From Streptomyces mexicanus (GTDB lineage: Bacteria > Actinomycetota > Actinomycetes > Streptomycetales > Streptomycetaceae): a DNA stretch of 44,674 bases. How positions within the stretch are numbered: the stretch's first letter is position 1; the number at the start of each line of letters is the position of its first letter. The DNA lies in NCBI RefSeq assembly GCF_902506575.1, contig NZ_LR732544.1:4733444-4778117 (forward strand), read 5' to 3'. Under the pieces are notes generated by a model that was given only the letters and a program-made list of their open reading frames with translations, did not search any database and was not told the DNA's origin. Position numbers and translations under genes: made by a program. Below are positions 30,435 through 39,308 of this stretch, piece by piece.

Positions 30435-33400
30435 GTGAGCAGCTCCTCTCCCACCACCAGGCACCTGCCGCACCCTCCGGCGCGGCAGGGGGACCGTGGC
30501 GCCTACCGGCTGGTCCGTACCCCGCCGCTCAGGCCCGACCCCCCTCGTCTGGACGCGGCACAGCGCGCCGTGGTTGACCACGAGGCCGGTCCACTGCTCG
30601 TCCTGGCCGGCCCGGGCACCGGCAAGACCACCACGCTCGTGGAGTCCGTGGCGGCGCGGATCGCCCGGGGCCAGGACCCGGAGCGGATCCTGGTGCTCAC
30701 CTTCAGCCGCAAGGCGGCCGTCGAGCTGCGCGACCGCATGGCCCTGCGCACCGGCGCCGCCCGCGCCCCCCGGGCGACCACCTTCCACTCGTTCTGCTAC
30801 GCCCTGGTCCGCGCCCACCAGGACAGCGGCCTGTTCGTGGAGCCGCTGCGGCTGCTGTCCGGCCCCGAGCAGGACGTGACCGTGCGCGAGCTGCTGGCCG
30901 GCCAGGTCGATCTGGAGCGGCTGGGTCTGGCCCATGTGCGCTGGCCGGACGAGCTGCGCGCCTGCCTGACCACCCGCGGCTTCGCCGACGAGGTCCGCGC
31001 GGTGCTCGCCCGCAGCCGCGAGCTGGGCCTGGGCCCCGGCGCGCTGGCGGCCTTCGCCCGCCGCATCGGCCGCCCCGACTGGCACGCCGCTTCCGTCTTC
31101 CTCGCCGAGTACCTCGACGTCCTCGACCTGCAGGGCGTGCTCGACTACGCCGAGCTGGTCCACCGCGCCGTGCTCCTCGCCCGGCGCCCCGAGGTCGCCG
31201 CGCGGCTGGCCGCGCAGTACGACGCGGTCTACGTCGACGAGTACCAGGACACCGACCCGGCCCAGGTGCGGCTGCTGCGGGCGCTGGCCGGCAACGGCCG
31301 GACCCTGGTCGCCTTCGGCGACCCCGACCAGTCGATCTACGCGTTCCGGGGCGCGGACGTCAACGGCATCCTGCAGTTCCCGCAGGCCTTCCCGCGCGCG
31401 GACGGCCGCCCCGCCCCCGTCGCGGTGCTGCGCACCTCCCGCCGCTCGGGCGCCGCGCTGCTGGCCGCGACCCGCCTGCTGGCCCAGCGCATGCCGCTGA
31501 CCCGGCTCCCGGCCGAGCAGGTCCGCGCCCACCGGGAGCTGATCCCGGCGCGGGACGGCGGCCGCGTCGAGGTGTACACGTATCCGACGCCGGGCGCCGA
31601 GGTGGAGAACATCGCCGACATCCTGCGCCGCGCGCACCTGGAGGACGGCGTCCCGTGGAGCGAGATGGCCGTCCTGGTGCGCGCCGGCGCGCGCAGCCTG
31701 CCGACCCTGCGCCGCGCCCTGACGACGGCCGGCGTGCCCCTGGACGTCGACGGCGACGACGTGCCCCTGCGCCACGACCCGGCGGTGGCGCCGCTGCTGA
31801 CCGCCCTGCGCGCGGGGGCGACCGCGGAGGCGGCCCGCCGCCCCGAGAACGGCCCTCGTCCGAGGCCCGGCGAGAAGGCGACGGGCGCACACCCCGGCGA
31901 GGGTCCAGCGCCCGAGGCGCGCACGCCCGGCGCGGACGGAGAAGCGCGTACGCGCGACGTGACCGAGCCGGCCGGGACCCGTGCCTGCGTCACCGAACGC
32001 GGCAACACCGACCCCGGCACCGACCCCGGCACCGACCTCGGCCCGGAACCCGATGGAGACCCAGGCACCGAGCCCGGCACGGAACCCGCTGCCGACCCTG
32101 GCACCGAACCTGGTGCGGACTCCGGCCCGGACCTCGCCACCGACTCCGGCACGGACCTCGACACGGACTCCGGCCCGGCTCCCGATGGGGATCCGGACGC
32201 AGCCCCGGACGCCTGCTGGCTCGACACCGACACCGCCCTCACCCTGCTCGCCTCGCCCCTCGCCGCCATGGACGCCGCCGATCTGCGCCGCCTGGGCCGC
32301 GCGCTGCGCGAGGAGGAGCGGGCCGCGGGCAACCCCCTGCCGCCGCCCTCGGACCAGTTGCTCGCCCGGGCCCTGGCCGAGCCGGAACGCCTCGTCGCGC
32401 ACGACCCGACGTACGCGCGCGGCGCCCAGCGCCTCGGTGCGCTGCTCCGCAAGGCCCGGGAACGCCTGGCCGCCGGCGGCACCGCCGAGGAGGCGCTGTG
32501 GGACCTGTGGCAGGGCACGCCGTGGCCCGCGCGCCTTGAGCGGGCCGCCCGGCGCGGCGGCGCCGCGGGCCGCAACGCTGACCGGGATCTGGACGCCGTG
32601 TGCGCCCTGTTCGCGACCGCCGCGCGCGCGGAGGAGCGCACCGGAGGCCGGGGCGCCCTGAACTTCCTGGAGGAGATCGAGGCCCAGGACATCGCCGCCG
32701 ACACGCTCACCCGGCGCGCCGTGCGGCCCGACGCGGTACGCCTGATGACGGCGCACCGCTCCAAGGGCCTGCAGTGGCGCCTGGTCGTCGTCGCGGGCGT
32801 CCAGGAGGGGCTGTGGCCGGACCTGCGCCGCCGCGGCTCCCTGCTGGAGGCCGACCGCATCGGCCGCGACGGACTGGCCGAGCCGCTCACGCCCGGCGCG
32901 CTGCTGGCGGAGGAGCGCCGCCTGTTCTACGTGGCCGCCACGCGCGCGCGTGAACGCCTGGTCGTCACCGCCGTAAAGGCCCCCGCGGACGACGGCGACC
33001 AGCCCTCCCGCTTCCTGGCCGAGCTGGGTGTCGCACCCAAGGACGTCACCGGACGCCCCCGCCGCCCGCTGTCCGTGGCGGCGCTCGTCGCCGAACTGCG
33101 CGCCACGACCGTCGACCCGCGCGTGTCGGACACGCTGCGCCAGGCCGCCGCCCGCCGCCTGGCCCGGCTCGCCGCCCTCACCGACGACGAGGGCCGCCCA
33201 CTGGTGCCCGCGGCGCACCCCGACCGCTGGTGGGGCCTGGCCGAGCCGACCGAGAGCAAGGTGCCGCTGCGCGACCGCGACCAGCCCGTCGCGCTGTCCG
33301 GCAGCGCCCTGGACCAGCTCGCCAACACCTGCGCCCTGCAGTGGTTCCTCGGCCGGGAGGTGAAGGCCGACGCGCCGGCGACCGCCGCCCAGGGCTTCGG

Positions 33401-34097
33401 CAACGTGGTGCACGTCCTGGCCGACGAGGTCGCCTCCGGCCGTACCCCCGCCGACCTGGCCGTCCTCATGGAGCGCCTGGAGACGGTGTGGAACGCGCTC
33501 GCCTTCGACGCGCCATGGAAGTCGGCGCAGGAGAAGGAGCACGCGCGCGTGGCCCTCGAACGCTTCCTGCGCTGGCACGTCCTGGAGCGCGGCGGACGCA
33601 CCCCGGTCGCCAGCGAGCACGACTTCGACGTGACGCTGAAGGCGGGCGACTACGAGGTGCGCGTCCGAGGTTCCATGGACCGGGTGGAGGCCGACGGTGA
33701 GGGGCGCGCCTACGTCGTCGACTTCAAGACCGGCAAGCAGGCGCCCACCGGCGCCGAGGTGGCCCGCCACCCGCAGCTCGCCGTCTACCAGCTGGCCGTC
33801 CGCGAGGGCGCCGTCGACGGTGTCTTCGACGGCGTACGGCCCGAGCCGGGCGGCGCCGAACTGGTCCAGCTGCGCCTGGGCGCGGCCAAGCGCGACGGCG
33901 GCGAGGCCCTGCCCAAGGTGCAGACCCAGGAGCCGCTGGGCGGCGACGACGGGGAGTGGGTCGGCGAGCTGCTGGCCACCGCCGCCGGGAAGGTGCTCGA
34001 CGAGCGGTTCACGCCGACGGCCGGGCAGCACTGCACGCACTGCGCGTTCCGGTCCTCCTGTAGCGCCCGCCCGGAGGGCCGGCACGTCGTCGAGTGA
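30435..34097 (+). CDS. adnA: AdnA-like UvrD-family helicase with RecB-type nuclease domain
   Basis: A 1220-residue helicase-nuclease. Superfamily-1 motifs: Walker A AGPGTGKTTT (58-67), LTFSRKAAVELRDR, VYVDEYQDTD (about 266), GDPDQSIYAFRGAD, VRLMTAHRSKGLQW (about 768) and FYVAATRARERL. The C-terminal nuclease has YVVDFKTGK (about 1095). Four Cys (NTCALQW near 965; CTHCAFRSSC near 1199-1208) match the Fe-S clasp of this nuclease class. The AdnA/AdnB heterodimer resects double-strand breaks in mycobacteria. Gene order (AdnA first) and position beside uvrD2 match. Residues about 469-593 are a Pro/Asp/Glu/Thr-rich repeat insertion, making it longer than mycobacterial AdnA (about 1050). GTG 30435 is the chosen start. 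Confidence 0.9.
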   Translation: MSSSSPTTRHLPHPPARQGDRGAYRLVRTPPLRPDPPRLDAAQRAVVDHEAGPLLVLAGPGTGKTTTLVESVAARIARGQDPERILVLTFSRKAAVELRDRMALRTGAARAPRATTFHSFCYALVRAHQDSGLFVEPLRLLSGPEQDVTVRELLAGQVDLERLGLAHVRWPDELRACLTTRGFADEVRAVLARSRELGLGPGALAAFARRIGRPDWHAASVFLAEYLDVLDLQGVLDYAELVHRAVLLARRPEVAARLAAQYDAVYVDEYQDTDPAQVRLLRALAGNGRTLVAFGDPDQSIYAFRGADVNGILQFPQAFPRADGRPAPVAVLRTSRRSGAALLAATRLLAQRMPLTRLPAEQVRAHRELIPARDGGRVEVYTYPTPGAEVENIADILRRAHLEDGVPWSEMAVLVRAGARSLPTLRRALTTAGVPLDVDGDDVPLRHDPAVAPLLTALRAGATAEAARRPENGPRPRPGEKATGAHPGEGPAPEARTPGADGEARTRDVTEPAGTRACVTERGNTDPGTDPGTDLGPEPDGDPGTEPGTEPAADPGTEPGADSGPDLATDSGTDLDTDSGPAPDGDPDAAPDACWLDTDTALTLLASPLAAMDAADLRRLGRALREEERAAGNPLPPPSDQLLARALAEPERLVAHDPTYARGAQRLGALLRKARERLAAGGTAEEALWDLWQGTPWPARLERAARRGGAAGRNADRDLDAVCALFATAARAEERTGGRGALNFLEEIEAQDIAADTLTRRAVRPDAVRLMTAHRSKGLQWRLVVVAGVQEGLWPDLRRRGSLLEADRIGRDGLAEPLTPGALLAEERRLFYVAATRARERLVVTAVKAPADDGDQPSRFLAELGVAPKDVTGRPRRPLSVAALVAELRATTVDPRVSDTLRQAAARRLARLAALTDDEGRPLVPAAHPDRWWGLAEPTESKVPLRDRDQPVALSGSALDQLANTCALQWFLGREVKADAPATAAQGFGNVVHVLADEVASGRTPADLAVLMERLETVWNALAFDAPWKSAQEKEHARVALERFLRWHVLERGGRTPVASEHDFDVTLKAGDYEVRVRGSMDRVEADGEGRAYVVDFKTGKQAPTGAEVARHPQLAVYQLAVREGAVDGVFDGVRPEPGGAELVQLRLGAAKRDGGEALPKVQTQEPLGGDDGEWVGELLATAAGKVLDERFTPTAGQHCTHCAFRSSCSARPEGRHVVE
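32009..32205 (+). repeat. Acidic PGTEPGT-type repeats inside adnA
   Basis: About fifteen units of four to six residues built from DPGT, EPGT, DSGP and DLGT. They lie between the first and second helicase halves. The DNA is a decayed 12-18-base repeat of ACCCCGGCACCG type. The repeat should form an acidic disordered loop. Confidence 0.85.
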
Positions 34098-34229
34098 GTC
34101 GGGTGAGGCCCGCACGGGGCAGGTGAGCCGCTCGAGTCCCGCAAGTCGCGTGACGTACCCCACCACCACGCCCCCGACACTCGTGCTGACCTGCGCTTCT
34201 TTCCGCGCCGGAAGGCGATCGGGCCTCGG

Positions 34230-34252
34230 CTGTCAGTCCTCGCGGCTAGCCT
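34230..34252 (+). promoter_or_regulatory. Weak RecA-NDp-like promoter of adnB, leaderless
   Basis: CTGTCAGTCCT (34230-34240), six bases, TAGCCT (34247-34252), then seven bases to the GTG at 34260. The first part TGTCAGT and the exact 11+6+6 layout fit RecA-NDp, but the GGC of the upstream element is missing, so this is a degenerate match. Confidence 0.45.
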
Positions 34253-34259
34253 CTTCGAC

Positions 34260-37200
34260 GTGCCCGCCCGTATCACCGATCCCGAACAGCTCAAGGAGCT
34301 GCTCGGGATTCCGTTCACCCCGGAGCAGACGGCCTGCATCACCGCGCCGCCCGCCCCGCAGGTGATCGTGGCCGGCGCCGGGTCCGGCAAGACCACGGTG
34401 ATGGCGGCCCGCGTGGTCTGGCTCGTCGGCACCGGACAGGTCGCCCCCGAGCAGGTCCTCGGCCTGACCTTCACCAACAAGGCCGCCGGCGAGCTGGCCG
34501 AACGCGTCCGCACGGCGCTGGTCAAGGCGGGCGTCACCGACCCCGACGCCCTGGGACCTGACGCCCTCGGCTCCGACGACCCGCCCGGTGAACCGGTGGT
34601 CTCCACGTACCACGCCTTCGCCGGCCGCCTGCTCACCGACCACGGCCTGCGCATCGGGCTGGAGCCCACCACGCGCCTGCTCGCCGACGCCACCCGCTAC
34701 CAACTGGCCGCGCGCGTCCTGCGCGAGGCCCCCGGCCCCTACCCGGCGCTCACCCGCTCCTTCCCCGACCTGGTCGGCGACCTGCTGGCCCTCGACGCCG
34801 AGCTGTCCGAACACCTCGTACGCCCCGAGGACCTGCGCGCCTGGGACACCGGTCTGCTGCGCACCCTGGAGGGCGCCAAGCTGTCCAACGCCGACCTGCG
34901 CAAGGTCCCCGAGACGGCCGCGGCCCGCCGGGGGCGGGCCGGGCTGGTGCTGCGCTACCGCGCCGCCAGGCGCGAGCGGGACCTGCTCGACTTCGGCGAC
35001 CAGATCGCCCTGGCGGCCCGCCTCGCCCGGCTCCCCGAGGTCGGCCGCATCCTGCGCGAGGAGTTCCGGGTGGTCCTCCTCGACGAGTACCAGGACACCT
35101 CCGTCGCCCAGCGCATCCTGCTGGCCGGCCTCTTCGGCGGCGGCACCGGCCACCCCGTCACCGCCGTCGGCGACCCCTGCCAGGCGATCTACGGCTGGCG
35201 CGGCGCCTCCGTGGCCAACCTCGACGACTTCCCCGAGCACTTCCCGCACGCCGACGGCCGCCCCGCCACCCGCCAGGCGCTCAGCGAGAACCGCCGCAGC
35301 GGCGGCCGCCTCCTCGACCTCGCCAACGGCCTGGCCGCACCCCTGCGCGCGATGCACGCGGGCGTGGAGGCCCTGCGCCCCGCCCCCGGCGCCGAACGCG
35401 ACGGCCTGGTGCGCTGCGCCCTGCTGCGCACCCACGCCGAGGAGATCACCTGGATCGCCGACTCCATCGCCCACCTGGTGCGCACGGGGACGGCCCCGGG
35501 CGAGATCGCGGTGCTGTGCCGTACCGCCGGCGACTTCGCGGAGATCCAGGGCGCCCTGGTCGCCCGGGACGTCCCCGTCGAGGTGGTCGGCCTGTCCGGG
35601 CTGCTGCACCTGCCCGAGGTCGCCGACCTCGTCGCCGTCTGCGAGGTGCTCCAGGACCCCGGCGCCAACGCCGCCCTGGTCAGGCTGCTGACCGGCCCGC
35701 GCTGGCGGATCGGACCCCGCGACCTGGCGCTGCTCGGCCGGCGCGCGAGGCTGCTCGTCGCGCACGCGCGCGTGGACGGCGACGACGACCCCGACCGCCG
35801 GCTCGCCGAGGCCGTCCAAGGCGTCGACCCCGCCGAGGTGATCTCGCTGGCGGACGCGCTCGACACGTTCCTGGAGACCCCCCTGGACGGCCGCGGGGAC
35901 GACGACGGGCTGCCGTTCTCCGCCGAGGCGCGGGTGCGGTTCGCGCGCCTCGCCGCCGAGCTGCGCGACCTGCGGCGCTCCCTGTCCGACCCGCTCATGG
36001 ACGTCCTGCACCGGATCCTCGCCGTCACCGGCCTGGAAGTGGAGCTGTCGGCGTCCCCGCACGCCCTGGCCGCCCGCCGCCGCGAGACCCTGTCGAACTT
36101 CCTGGACGTCGCCGCCTCCTTCGCCGCCGACGACAGCGAGGCCACCTTGCTGGCCTTCCTCGGCTTCCTGCGCACCGCCGCCCAGTACGACAAGGGCCTG
36201 GACAACGCGCTGCCCGGCGGCGAGAACACCGTCAAGGTGCTCACCGCGCACCGCTCCAAGGGGCTGGAGTGGGACGTCGTCGCCGTCCCCGGCCTGGTCA
36301 CCGGCACCTTCCCCAGCAGCCAGGGCCGCGAGAAGTGGACCAGCCAGGGCAAGGTGCTGCCGCACGCGCTGCGCGGCGACGCCGACACCCTCCCCGACGT
36401 CGACAGCTGGGACGCGCGCGGCCTGAAGGCCTTCCACGAGGCCATGAAGGACCACCAGCACACCGAGGAGCTGCGCCTGGGCTACGTCACCTCCCCCCGC
36501 CCCCGCTCCCTGCTGCTCGGCTCCGGCCACTGGTGGGGACCCAGCCAGAAGAAGCCCCGCGGGCCGTCCGACTTCCTGCTCGCCCTGCACGACCACTGCG
36601 CCGCCGGACACGGGGAGATCGAGGTCTGGGCCGACCCACCCGCCGAGGACGAGGAGAACCCGGCCCTGCACCGGGCCGCCGCCGACCAGGTCTGGCCCCT
36701 GCCCCTGGACGAGGCCGCCCTGGCCCGCCGCCGCGCGGCCGCCGCGACCGTCCGCGCCCACCTGGACGACCTCACCGGCCGCACGGACGACCGGGCGGAG
36801 CCCGCCCTGGGCCCGGACCCCTACGACGACCCCGACTGGCCCCCGCCACCGGAGGACGACGAGCCACCGTACGACGTTTCCGGTGATCCCGGTGACGGCG
36901 GTGATCCCGCCGATCCGGGCGACTGGGACTCCTGGAGCACCGAGCGTCCCCGGATCCCGCACCAGACGGTGGCGCCGCAGGAGCACACGCCCGCCCCCCT
37001 CACCTCCGAGGAGGCCCGCCTCGTCGCCTCCTGGGACCGCGACCTCGACGCGCTCACCGGAGAGCTGCGCCGCGCCCGGCAGAGCGTCACCGACGTACCC
37101 CTGCCGACCACCCTCACCGCGTCCCAGCTGCTGCACCTGGCCGCCGACCCGGACGGGTTCGCGCGGGAACTCGCGCGCCCCATGCCGCGCCCCCCGCAAC

Positions 37201-37742
37201 CCGCCGCACGCCGTGGCACCCGCTTCCACGCCTGGATCGAGAGCCGCTTCGAGGAGCTGCCGCTGCCCCTGCTGGAACCCGAGGAGCTGCCCGGCTCGGA
37301 CGCGGAGATCGCCGACGAACGCGACCTGGAGGCGCTCAAAGAGGCGTTCGAGCGCACCGAGTACGCGCACCGCACGCCGCACCGCGTCGAGGCGCCGTTC
37401 CAGACGGAGATCGCCGGCCGGGTCGTCCGCGGCCGGATCGACGCCGTCTACAAGGACGGCGACGGCGACGAGGCGACGTACGAGATCGTGGACTGGAAGA
37501 CCAACCGCTCGCCCGATGCCGACCCGCTCCAGCTCGCCGTCTACCGGCTGGCCTGGGCGGAACAGCACGGCATACCCCTGGAGCGGGTGCGGGCCGCGTT
37601 CGTGTACGTGCGCACCGGCGAGGTCGTACGGCCCGGCGGCCTTCCCGACCGGGCGGCGCTGGAGCGGCTGCTGCTCGGCGAGGCGCCCGGCGAGCCGCAG
37701 TGTGACGAACCGCCCGAACGGGATGCCGTCGCGGGCCGATAG
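34260..37742 (+). CDS. adnB: AdnB-like UvrD-family helicase with RecB-type nuclease domain
   Basis: An 1160-residue helicase-nuclease paralogous to its upstream neighbour. Motifs: Walker A GAGSGKTT (39-46), LTFTNKAAGELAERV, VVLLDEYQDTS (about 270), GDPCQAIYGWRGAS, VLTAHRSKGLEWDVV (about 660), and C-terminal nuclease residues GRIDAVYK and YEIVDWKTNR (about 1055-1083). No Cys cluster like that of the first protein is seen. In mycobacterial AdnAB the AdnB motor drives translocation and both nuclease domains cut opposite strands. An acidic Pro/Asp-rich linker (about residues 850-900) precedes the nuclease part. The 162-base gap to adnA and a separate -10 element suggest its own promoter as well as read-through. 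Confidence 0.9.
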   Translation: MPARITDPEQLKELLGIPFTPEQTACITAPPAPQVIVAGAGSGKTTVMAARVVWLVGTGQVAPEQVLGLTFTNKAAGELAERVRTALVKAGVTDPDALGPDALGSDDPPGEPVVSTYHAFAGRLLTDHGLRIGLEPTTRLLADATRYQLAARVLREAPGPYPALTRSFPDLVGDLLALDAELSEHLVRPEDLRAWDTGLLRTLEGAKLSNADLRKVPETAAARRGRAGLVLRYRAARRERDLLDFGDQIALAARLARLPEVGRILREEFRVVLLDEYQDTSVAQRILLAGLFGGGTGHPVTAVGDPCQAIYGWRGASVANLDDFPEHFPHADGRPATRQALSENRRSGGRLLDLANGLAAPLRAMHAGVEALRPAPGAERDGLVRCALLRTHAEEITWIADSIAHLVRTGTAPGEIAVLCRTAGDFAEIQGALVARDVPVEVVGLSGLLHLPEVADLVAVCEVLQDPGANAALVRLLTGPRWRIGPRDLALLGRRARLLVAHARVDGDDDPDRRLAEAVQGVDPAEVISLADALDTFLETPLDGRGDDDGLPFSAEARVRFARLAAELRDLRRSLSDPLMDVLHRILAVTGLEVELSASPHALAARRRETLSNFLDVAASFAADDSEATLLAFLGFLRTAAQYDKGLDNALPGGENTVKVLTAHRSKGLEWDVVAVPGLVTGTFPSSQGREKWTSQGKVLPHALRGDADTLPDVDSWDARGLKAFHEAMKDHQHTEELRLGYVTSPRPRSLLLGSGHWWGPSQKKPRGPSDFLLALHDHCAAGHGEIEVWADPPAEDEENPALHRAAADQVWPLPLDEAALARRRAAAATVRAHLDDLTGRTDDRAEPALGPDPYDDPDWPPPPEDDEPPYDVSGDPGDGGDPADPGDWDSWSTERPRIPHQTVAPQEHTPAPLTSEEARLVASWDRDLDALTGELRRARQSVTDVPLPTTLTASQLLHLAADPDGFARELARPMPRPPQPAARRGTRFHAWIESRFEELPLPLLEPEELPGSDAEIADERDLEALKEAFERTEYAHRTPHRVEAPFQTEIAGRVVRGRIDAVYKDGDGDEATYEIVDWKTNRSPDADPLQLAVYRLAWAEQHGIPLERVRAAFVYVRTGEVVRPGGLPDRAALERLLLGEAPGEPQCDEPPERDAVAGR

Positions 37743-37745
37743 GCT
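37740..37745 (+). promoter_or_regulatory. -10 box for leaderless dipeptidase transcript
   Basis: TAGGCT overlaps the adnB stop codon and ends seven bases before the ATG at 37753. No ribosome binding site is obvious and no good -35 is visible; read-through from adnB is also likely. Confidence 0.4.
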
Positions 37746-37752
37746 CGGAAGC

Positions 37753-39156
37753 ATGAGCCAGACCCCGGACAGCGCCGTCCGTACGTACATCGAGCAGCAC
37801 CGCACCGCCTTCCTCGACGACCTCGCCGAGTGGCTGCGCATCCCCTCCGTGTCGGCCCAGCCCGACCACGCGCCCGACGTACGCCGCAGCGCCGACTGGC
37901 TCGCCGCCAAGCTGAAGGAGACCGGCTTCCCCACCGCCGAGGTCTGGCCGACCCCGGGCGCCCCGGCCGTCTTCGCCGAGTGGCCCGGCGACGACCCCGA
38001 CGCCCCCACGGTCCTGGTCTACGGCCACCACGACGTGCAGCCCGCCGCCCGCGAGGACGGCTGGGACAGCGAGCCCTTCGAGCCGGTCGTCCGCGACGGC
38101 CGGCTGTACGCGCGCGGGGCCGCCGACGACAAGGGCCAGGTGTTCTTCCACACCCTCGGCGTGCGCGCCCACCTCGCCGCCACCGGCCGCACCAGCCCCG
38201 CGGTCCACCTCAAGCTGCTGATCGAGGGCGAGGAGGAGTCCGGCTCCCCGCACTTCCGGCAGCTGGTGGAGGACCACGCGGACCGGCTCGCCGCCGACGC
38301 GGTGATCGTCTCCGACACCGGCATGTGGTCGGAGGACACCCCCACGGTGTGCACCGGCATGCGCGGCCTGGCCGAGTGCGAGATCCGGCTGTACGGCCCC
38401 GACCAGGACATCCACTCCGGCTCCTTCGGCGGCGCCGTCCCCAACCCGGCGACCGCCGCCGCCCGCCTGGTGGCCGCGCTGCACGACGAGCACGCGCGCG
38501 TGGCGATCCCCGGCTTCTACGACGGGATCGTGGAACTCACCGACCGCGAGCGGGAACTCTTCGCCGAGCTGCCCTTCGACGAGCGGCAGTGGCTGCGCAC
38601 CGCCCGCTCCCACGCCCTGCACGGCGAGGCCGGCTACACCACCCTGGAGCGCATCTGGGCCCGCCCCACCGCCGAGGTCAACGGCATCGGCGGCGGCTAC
38701 CAGGGCCCCGGCAGCAAGACGATCATCCCGTCCACGGCGATGGTGAAGCTCTCCTTCCGCCTGGTCGCCGGGCAGGACCCCGCCCACCTGGAGAAGGCCG
38801 TCCGGGCCTGGGCCGCCGATCAACTGCCCGCCGGCATCCGGCACGAGATCGTCTTCGGCGCGGCCACCCGCCCCTGCCTGACCCCGCTGGACCACCCGGC
38901 GCTGCAGTCCCTGGCCCGCTCCATGAGCCGTGCCTTCGGCACCCCGGTCCGCTTCACCCGCGAGGGCGGCTCCGGACCGGCCGCCGACCTGCAGGAGGTC
39001 CTCGGCGCCCCCGTCCTCTTCCTCGGTATCTCCGTCCCCTCCGACGGCTGGCACGCCCCGAACGAGAAGGTCGAGCTGGACCTCCTCCTCAAAGGCGTCG
39101 AGACCAGCGCGTACCTGTGGGACGACCTCGCCGGGCACTGGCGCGATGCGCCCTGA
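37753..39156 (+). CDS. M20-family dipeptidase
   Basis: A 467-residue cytoplasmic zinc peptidase of the ArgE/DapE/CPG2 (M20) family. Metal ligands and catalytic residues are visible in order: GHHDVQP (His and Asp), GAADDKGQ (bridging Asp), EGEEESGS (catalytic Glu pair), VSDTGMW (Asp) and GWHAPNEKV near the C-terminus (His). A dimerisation domain with HSGSFGG and GGGYQGPGSKT sits in the middle. It probably hydrolyses dipeptides or acylated amino acids; the exact substrate is unknown. It starts ten bases after adnB and may be co-transcribed with it, with no obvious functional link to DNA repair. Confidence 0.92.
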   Translation: MSQTPDSAVRTYIEQHRTAFLDDLAEWLRIPSVSAQPDHAPDVRRSADWLAAKLKETGFPTAEVWPTPGAPAVFAEWPGDDPDAPTVLVYGHHDVQPAAREDGWDSEPFEPVVRDGRLYARGAADDKGQVFFHTLGVRAHLAATGRTSPAVHLKLLIEGEEESGSPHFRQLVEDHADRLAADAVIVSDTGMWSEDTPTVCTGMRGLAECEIRLYGPDQDIHSGSFGGAVPNPATAAARLVAALHDEHARVAIPGFYDGIVELTDRERELFAELPFDERQWLRTARSHALHGEAGYTTLERIWARPTAEVNGIGGGYQGPGSKTIIPSTAMVKLSFRLVAGQDPAHLEKAVRAWAADQLPAGIRHEIVFGAATRPCLTPLDHPALQSLARSMSRAFGTPVRFTREGGSGPAADLQEVLGAPVLFLGISVPSDGWHAPNEKVELDLLLKGVETSAYLWDDLAGHWRDAP

Positions 39157-39308
39157 CCCGCGCCCGTCCGGGCCGCCGTCGCGCCCGGGGCACACTGGAG
39201 GGACCGCCCCGCACCTCAAGGCCCCGCCGGACCCGGCCGCCCCCCGCCGTACGCCCCGCTGACCCGCCGCCGATATCACCGCCTGCACCGGGGGAGTTGG
39301 AAGCACAC

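Noticed and set aside
30330..34169. A 1279-codon open frame on the minus strand opposite adnA
   Set aside because: It is an antisense shadow created by GC-rich third positions of adnA. Its product is Gly/Ala/Arg/Val-rich with no domain, whereas the plus strand has all helicase motifs.
34233..38009. A 1258-codon minus-strand open frame opposite adnB
   Set aside because: Same antisense effect; no recognisable motifs, and adnB motifs are complete on the plus strand.
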